Assembly (NCBI GenBank): GCA_022340185.1
Contig: JAJDOK010000057.1
Location: forward strand, 1-63,915
Length of the DNA: 63,915 bases
Source: Salaquimonas sp.
GTDB taxonomy: Bacteria > Pseudomonadota > Alphaproteobacteria > Rhizobiales > Rhizobiaceae
Direction of reading: 5' to 3'
Shown here: positions 59,282 through 63,915 of the stretch, piece by piece
How positions within the stretch are numbered: the first letter of the stretch is position 1
Layout: each line of letters opens with the position of its first letter
The notes under the pieces: generated by a model
What the model saw: only the letters and a program-made list of their open reading frames with translations
What the model was told of the DNA's origin: nothing
The model's database searches: none
Made by a program: the position numbers and the translations under genes

Positions 59282-60226
59282 ATGTTCAAGAGTGTGATGA
59301 TCGCCCTTGTGGGCTCGGCCCTGGCCCTGCTCGCTGTGCCAGCAGCCGGCCTTGCCAAAGACGGTGACCAACCGATGAAAAAGCAAGCCAAATCCGCACC
59401 AGTCCGTACCGGCCATGTCGAGGTCAGGGGGATCGATTACTATTACGAAGTTCACGGCAAGGGCGAGCCGCTGCTGCTGCTGCATGGCGGGCTCGGAACG
59501 ATCGACATGTTTCAGCCGATCCTGCCGGCGCTGGCGGAGCATCGCGAAATCATCGCGGTCGACATGCAGGGCCATGGTCGCACCACTCTGGGCGACCGCC
59601 CGATCCGGCTGCCGGCGATGGCCGATGACATCGCGGCGGTCCTTCGCGAGATCGGCTATGGCCGGGTAGACGTGCTCGGCTATTCGATGGGCGGCGGAGT
59701 GGCATTGCGTCTTGCCATCCAGCATCCCGAAGTCGTTCGCCGGGCCGTGTTCGTATCGACGCCCTTCGCTCAGGATGGGTTCTATCCGGAAATGCTGCCA
59801 CAGCAGGCGCAGGTTGGCGCCGCGATGGCGGACATGATGAAGGACACGCCGATGTACAAGTCCTATGCGGCGGTGGCGCCGCATCCGGAGGACTTTCCGA
59901 AACTGCTCGACGCAACGGGCGACCTCATGCGCCAGCCCTATAACTGGGCGGAAGAGGTGAAGACGCTGAAAATGCCGATAATGCTCGTCTACGGCGACGC
60001 CGACATGATCCGTCTCGACCATGTGGCGGAATTCTACCACCTCATCGGTGGCGCGCAGATGGATGCCGGATGGATGCGCGAGCACATGGCGCAGAACAGG
60101 CTGGCGATCGTGCCCGACCTCACCCACTATGAAATGTTCACCACGTCGAGGCTGAAGGGAATCGTGCTGCCGTTCATCGACGGCATCAGCGGGACCAAGA
60201 GCTGGGCCGAACAGATCGAGGAGTGA
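59282..60226 (+). CDS. Exported alpha/beta hydrolase
   Basis: A 314-residue alpha/beta-hydrolase with an N-terminal signal, MFKSVMIALVGSALALLAVPAAGLAKD. GIDYYYEVHGKGEPLLLLHGGLGTIDMFQPILPALAEHREIIAVDMQGHGRTTL opens the fold, the nucleophile is in DVLGYSMGGGVALRLA (GxSxG), and DADMIRLDHVAEFYHLIGG plus the His in DLTHYEMFTTSR complete the triad. Ester, lactone or epoxide substrates are possible. The ATG at 59282 follows AGGAGA. Only exported member of the run. Confidence 0.88.
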   Translation: MFKSVMIALVGSALALLAVPAAGLAKDGDQPMKKQAKSAPVRTGHVEVRGIDYYYEVHGKGEPLLLLHGGLGTIDMFQPILPALAEHREIIAVDMQGHGRTTLGDRPIRLPAMADDIAAVLREIGYGRVDVLGYSMGGGVALRLAIQHPEVVRRAVFVSTPFAQDGFYPEMLPQQAQVGAAMADMMKDTPMYKSYAAVAPHPEDFPKLLDATGDLMRQPYNWAEEVKTLKMPIMLVYGDADMIRLDHVAEFYHLIGGAQMDAGWMREHMAQNRLAIVPDLTHYEMFTTSRLKGIVLPFIDGISGTKSWAEQIEE

Positions 60227-60291
60227 ATGTAGCTTGGTCGGCCGGCACAGCCACCCGGCGCATCGATCCGTTTGAGGAGAGGACCAACCCC

Positions 60292-60819
60292 ATGCTGCCA
60301 GTAACCGAGACTGCGATGCCGGGCATCGGCCTTTCCATTCCGCAGGTCATCGAACGCGAGGCCGAACCGTGCCTTGCCTTTCGCACCGGCGGCGCCATGA
60401 CCGACCTGCCGCAATTCGCCCCGCCCTATTTTGGCAAGCTGCACGAGTGGATGGCAAGCCACGGCGTCACTGCGGGCACACACTTCTTCCGTTACCATCG
60501 CTTCGGCAATGACGGCGGCGTGGAACTCGATGTCGGCAGCACAGTCAACCATCCGGTCGAGGCGAGTGGCGGTGTCATCGCAGATGAAATTCCCGCCGGG
60601 CGCTATGCCTTCGCCACCTATACCGGCCCCTATGACCGGCTCCATGACGCCTTTTGCATGCTCAATGGCTGGATCGGCGCGCGCAGTCTGAAGGCGGACG
60701 CCCAACACGAACCGGACGGCCACCGGCCCGCCTGCCAGCTTGAAATCTACCGGATCGGACCGATGGACAGGGATGATCCGGCAAAGTTCGAGACAGATAT
60801 CCTGATCAAGCTCGTCTGA
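60292..60819 (+). CDS. GyrI-like small-molecule-binding domain protein
   Basis: A 175-residue protein of the GyrI-like/AraC effector-binding type: GIGLSIPQVIEREAEPCLAFRTGGAMTDLPQFAPPYFGKLHEWMASHGVTAGTHFFRYHRFGNDGGVELDVGSTVNHPVEASGGVIADEIPAGRYAFATYTGPYDRL then CQLEIYRIGPMDRDDPAKFETDILIKL. It has no DNA-binding part. Such domains bind drugs and other small molecules and may act as sensors or hydrolases. The ATG at 60292 follows GAGGAGAGGA. Confidence 0.85.
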   Translation: MLPVTETAMPGIGLSIPQVIEREAEPCLAFRTGGAMTDLPQFAPPYFGKLHEWMASHGVTAGTHFFRYHRFGNDGGVELDVGSTVNHPVEASGGVIADEIPAGRYAFATYTGPYDRLHDAFCMLNGWIGARSLKADAQHEPDGHRPACQLEIYRIGPMDRDDPAKFETDILIKLV

Positions 60820-60834
60820 TCGACGGAGGATGGA

Positions 60835-61182
60835 ATGACCTATGTCGACGGTGTTGTCGTGGCGGTAGCGACCGACAAGCGCGAACTCTACATCGAGAAA
60901 TCGAAGCTCGTCAGCGCCCTGTTCAGGGAATATGGCGCGCTCAGGGTCGTCGACACCTGGGGCGTCGACGTGCCCGACGGCAAGTTCACCTCGTTCCCGA
61001 TGGCAGTGAAACGCGAGCCGCACGAAACCGTGGTCTTCGGCTGGGTCGAGTGGCCGTCCAGGGCGGTTCGTGACGAAGCCTGGGAGAAGGTCATGAAGGA
61101 TGAGCGCATGACGCAGATCGACCTGCCCTTCGACGGCAAGCGCATGATTTTCGGTGGCTTCGAGATGATCGTCGACGTCTAG
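60835..61182 (+). CDS. DUF1428 family protein
   Basis: A 115-residue ferredoxin-fold protein: MTYVDGVVVAVATDKRELYIEKSKLVSALFREYGALRVVDTWGVDVPDGKFTSFPMAVKREPHETVVFGWVEWPSRAVRDEAWEKVMKDERM then FDGKRMIFGGFEMIVDV. All parts match DUF1428 (YbaA-like), of unknown function. GGAGG lies five bases before the ATG. It follows the GyrI-like gene by 15 bases and closes the run; about 107 bases remain before the convergent creD. Confidence 0.9.
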   Translation: MTYVDGVVVAVATDKRELYIEKSKLVSALFREYGALRVVDTWGVDVPDGKFTSFPMAVKREPHETVVFGWVEWPSRAVRDEAWEKVMKDERMTQIDLPFDGKRMIFGGFEMIVDV

Positions 61183-61290
61183 AGTATCGGTTCAGGCAGT
61201 CCGGGACGCATGCCCCTCGGTCCGCAGGGCATGCGGCGGCCATCATGGTTCGCCGCATGCCAATGCAAGGATCGGTCTGGCCGGGTTGTC

Positions 61291-62661
61291 TCACGCCGTG
61301 CGGGGTGGCGCTTCCGGCAATGGCGATGCTGACGACGATTCGCCACCATCCCATTCGAGGCGGCGCGTGGCGAACATGGTTGCCGTGATCGTCAGGAAGG
61401 CGACGATGGAGCCTGCCAGCAGCGCATAGTCCTCCTCGCTCATCACGAGGTAGATCACCACGTAGATCACGCCGAGCACGCCAGCCATGATCACACCGCT
61501 TCGCAGCCGCCGTAGCGCGTCGCCGACATACCAGGAGATCAGCATCGTCGTCGCCGTGGCGGCGATCGCATAGGCCGGACCGAAACCGATATGTTCGGCC
61601 AATGCCAGCAACAGCAGAAAGAAGATTACCAGCGCCAGTCCGACGAGCGCGTATTGCATCCAGTGAATAGACCGGTTGCCCTTCACCTCCAGAATGAATA
61701 CTGCGAGGAAGGTGAGCGCGAAGAAGGCGGTCGAGTATTTCAGGGTCCGCGCGATGACCTGATAGAATTGCAGCGGCTCGACGAATCCCACCGAAATCTC
61801 GGCCGCACTTTCCGGAAGGGACGTGGCGAGGTTCATCATGCTCGTGCCCTGCGCCAGGCTCGGTATGGTCCAGCTTGCTGAAAAACCCTGCCCGGTCACC
61901 GCGCGGCTGTCGGGCAGCATGCGCCCGGCAAAGCCCGGATGCGGCCAGTCCGAATTCATCTCGATCTCGGTCGCCCGTGCGGATGGAAGGATGGTCAGCT
62001 GGCGCGCCCCGTTCAATGTCAGGTCGACGTTGAACGAAAAGCCCGATCGGGCAAGGCCCTCAGGCAAGGCATAGCTGAAACCCCTGTGCTTCCTGTCGGC
62101 CAATCCCGACAGGCCCGGTTGGAAGACGCCCTTGCCGCGGCCGTCAATGTCGATCCTCGCCTCGGAGCGAAAGCCGCTGATATCCGAAACGCTCATCGCC
62201 ATGAAGGCCGAATCATAGTCGACGACGCCGAGCTTTTCCTCGATAGTGGCCGGCAGCGGCGCGAAGCGGCCGGAAATGTGCGTCCGCGACTGGAACAGCG
62301 GGGTGCGGTAGATCGAGCGCTTCCTTTCCTCCACGCCGACATTCAGGTCCATTTTCAGCTGTTCGGCCGAAAAGACGGCGTAGAGGGGGCTCGACCATTC
62401 CGATTTGCGATAGGGCAGAACCAGATAGGGTCCGTTGAGGGTCTGTTCCCCGCCCCAGCCCGCCGCGATTTCTTTGGCAACCGTCTCGGCGCGATGCGCC
62501 CGTTCGTTGACGAAGCCCAGCACGATCATCGCCGGGACCATCAGCAGGAACGAGATGACCCCCGCAATGACCAGCTTTCCCATGGGCGAGCGAATGCCCA
62601 GATGCGCCAGCCCGGATCGCCGCGACGGTACGGGCGCGGCAACAGTATCGCTTGTAGACAT
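61291..62661 (-). CDS. creD: Inner membrane protein CreD (cell envelope integrity)
   Basis: A 456-residue inner-membrane protein with one N-terminal TM (about 30-50) followed by a large periplasmic domain (GGEQTLNGPYLVLPYRKSEWSSPLYAVFSAEQLKMDLNVGVEERKRSIYRTPLFQSRTHISGRF), then five TM helices in the C-terminal third. In E. coli CreD belongs to the CreBC regulon and affects colicin E2 resistance and beta-lactamase expression. No creB or creC is in the window. It is convergent with the DUF1428 gene. Confidence 0.88.
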   Translation of the reverse strand: MSTSDTVAAPVPSRRSGLAHLGIRSPMGKLVIAGVISFLLMVPAMIVLGFVNERAHRAETVAKEIAAGWGGEQTLNGPYLVLPYRKSEWSSPLYAVFSAEQLKMDLNVGVEERKRSIYRTPLFQSRTHISGRFAPLPATIEEKLGVVDYDSAFMAMSVSDISGFRSEARIDIDGRGKGVFQPGLSGLADRKHRGFSYALPEGLARSGFSFNVDLTLNGARQLTILPSARATEIEMNSDWPHPGFAGRMLPDSRAVTGQGFSASWTIPSLAQGTSMMNLATSLPESAAEISVGFVEPLQFYQVIARTLKYSTAFFALTFLAVFILEVKGNRSIHWMQYALVGLALVIFFLLLLALAEHIGFGPAYAIAATATTMLISWYVGDALRRLRSGVIMAGVLGVIYVVIYLVMSEEDYALLAGSIVAFLTITATMFATRRLEWDGGESSSASPLPEAPPRTA

Positions 62662-62818
62662 GACTTCCCCTCAATCAAGAATGATCCCGACATGGATCAG
62701 TTGAGGCGGCAAAAAAGGCGAAAGCGTCGCTGCAAATCAGTAAGGGCATGGCAATAAGATGATCATTTCTGGGCAGCGTTGCTTTACTTTGACCTGGCGG
62801 CGCGGGAATGCGCGACTT

Positions 62819-63451
62819 TTACTTCGCGCAGGCAAGCCATTCCCGCGCACAGGTCTCGACGATCAGCGTGGTGCCGACAGCGAGATCATCGAACGCCATC
62901 CTGTCTTCCTCGGGCCCGGCTCCGGGCAGCGGGACGTGGACAAAGCCACTCATCAAAGGCGCGAAACATTCGCAGGCATGAGCGAGCGACAGGGTCATCA
63001 CCGTGTTGCAGAGGTAGCTGCCGGCGTCATCGGACCATTCAACCGGCAGGCCTGCGTTGCCCAACGCGGCGGCGATGGCATCGAGCGGCAATCGCGAGGA
63101 AAGCGTCTCGGGGCCGGCGCAGATCGCACCGGAGGCGGGTAGCGCGCCGCGATTGTCCGGCTGGGCCTGCGCATGTCTGTTTCTCGCCACGCGTTCCAGC
63201 CGGAAGCCGGAACACGACGCGGCAAGGCCGAAATGGATGGCGATGTCGGGTGCGAATTCGCGGCCGATCGCCGACAGACGCGGCGCGATGGCTTCATAGT
63301 CGACATCTAGGCATTCGGCGTGGAAGGCGCCGAGGCCCTCGAAAGCCGGCGGATCGGCGCGCAGATGCTCGACAAGCGCTTGCGTCGGGTTTTGCGGCGC
63401 GCCGGGAAACGGGCCAAAGCCGGTGACAAGGATGCGGGGGACTTCCCGCAT
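62819..63451 (-). CDS. pcp: Pyroglutamyl peptidase (C15 family)
   Basis: Removes N-terminal pyroglutamate. The 210-residue protein has ILVTGFGPFPGAPQNPTQALVEHL at the start, IAIHFGLAASCSGFRLERVARNRH with the catalytic Glu (in RLERVA), SDDAGSYLCNTVMTLSLAH with the catalytic Cys, and SGFVHVPLPG with the catalytic His. All three active-site positions are kept, so activity is likely. Directly upstream of aspS, separated by seven bases. The family includes archaeal-type paralogues. Confidence 0.9.
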   Translation of the reverse strand: MREVPRILVTGFGPFPGAPQNPTQALVEHLRADPPAFEGLGAFHAECLDVDYEAIAPRLSAIGREFAPDIAIHFGLAASCSGFRLERVARNRHAQAQPDNRGALPASGAICAGPETLSSRLPLDAIAAALGNAGLPVEWSDDAGSYLCNTVMTLSLAHACECFAPLMSGFVHVPLPGAGPEEDRMAFDDLAVGTTLIVETCAREWLACAK

Positions 63452-63458
63452 GGAATGG

Positions 63459-63915
63459 TCAATCCTTCTTCTGCGGAATGACGCGGATGCCGAGTTCCTG
63501 CAATTGCCGCGAGGTGGCCTCGGTCGGTGCGTCCATCAGCAAATCGGCGGCCTGCTGGTTCATCGGGAAGAGCGCGATGTCGCGCAGATTCTTGGCACCT
63601 GTCAGAAGCATGACGATGCGGTCGATGCCGGCGGCCAAGCCGCCATGCGGCGGCGCGCCGTACTGGAAGGCGCGGTAGAGACCGCCGAAATCGCGCTCGA
63701 CGTCTTCCTTCGACAAGCCCACCTTCTCGAAGGCGGCGACCATCAATTCCGGCTGGTGGTTGCGCAGGCCGCCCGAGACGATTTCCGAACCGTTGCAGAC
63801 GAGGTCATACTGAAACGCCTTGATCGTCAGCGGATCGTCGTTGGCCAGCGCCTCCTTCCCCCCCTGCGGCATGGAGAAGGGGTTGTGCGAGAAATCGATC
63901 TTCTTTTCGTCCTCG
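63459..63915 (-). CDS. aspS: Aspartyl-tRNA synthetase, C-terminal part (partial)
   Basis: The 3' end of aspS; the gene continues past the window's right edge. The visible 151 residues contain [60 protein letters not shown], and the class II motif 3 [40 protein letters not shown]. This is bacterial-type AspRS near the active site with the GAD-less C terminus. It lies seven bases from the pcp start on the same strand. Confidence 0.95.
   Translation of the reverse strand, partial: EDEKKIDFSHNPFSMPQGGKEALANDDPLTIKAFQYDLVCNGSEIVSGGLRNHQPELMVAAFEKVGLSKEDVERDFGGLYRAFQYGAPPHGGLAAGIDRIVMLLTGAKNLRDIALFPMNQQAADLLMDAPTEATSRQLQELGIRVIPQKKD

Overview
The window looks like chromosomal DNA of a high-GC alphaproteobacterium of the order Hyphomicrobiales (Rhizobiales), probably near Mesorhizobium and other Phyllobacteriaceae. 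This rests on protein character and gene order: glyA-nrdR-ribD-ribE-ribH-nusB-thiL; ihfA-fabH-plsX-DUF177-cytochrome bc1 chaperone with bamE divergent; hemB followed by an RDD protein; and a MarR regulator of LdtR type beside an L,D-transpeptidase. I see no insertion sequence, integrase, prophage gene or CRISPR array. One tRNA gene is present, tRNA-Pro(GGG).

Layout. 0-3.7 kb: end of a nitronate monooxygenase gene, heme A synthase divergent from a DUF2842 protein, and an SDR oxidoreductase divergent from an AraC regulator. 3.8-13.6 kb: a compact exopolysaccharide locus with polysaccharide deacetylase, GNAT/FemAB-type acyltransferase, Wzz-type protein fused to a degenerate kinase domain, Wza-type export lipoprotein, one family-4 glycosyltransferase, a priming glycosylphosphotransferase and a Wzy/ligase-type membrane protein. 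13.7-29.2 kb: housekeeping genes, namely tRNA-Pro, a MerR regulator, ihfA, fatty acid and phospholipid synthesis (fabH, plsX), bamE, the proton-pumping pyrophosphatase hppA, an MFS exporter, and the riboflavin/thiamine/one-carbon operon. 29-38.9 kb: LysR regulator divergent from an NAD(P)-binding protein, L,D-transpeptidase with its MarR regulator, hemB, RDD protein, SLC13 permease, leucyl-transferase bpt, and an orphan three-TM protein resembling Pycsar effectors. 38.9-46.2 kb: GST, beta-lactamase-fold hydrolase, a glyA-like gene remnant, MFS transporter, and katG divergent from oxyR. 46.2-53.1 kb: ArsR-SRPBCC-YCII mini-operon, orphan TadG-like protein, parC, and two envelope proteins of unknown function. 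53.2-61.2 kb: a TetR gene heading a run of eleven small enzymes and binding proteins (SRPBCC, DoxX, two DHFR-like, three VOC/PhnB, GST, DUF899, alpha/beta hydrolase, GyrI-like, DUF1428). 61.3 kb to the end: creD, a C15 pyroglutamyl peptidase and the 3' end of aspS.

Most unusual parts. The TetR-led gene run has a near-perfect operator placed between the -35 and -10 elements of its own promoter. A smaller ArsR-led locus 7 kb away carries the same kinds of protein and also has a perfect palindrome over its -10. These two loci look like parallel stress or detoxification modules whose substrates are unknown. Next in interest are the orphan Pycsar-effector-like membrane protein, the Wzz protein with a decayed tyrosine-kinase domain, and the truncated serine hydroxymethyltransferase paralogue. 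All functions are assigned from sequence motifs and family resemblance by eye; no search or alignment was run.
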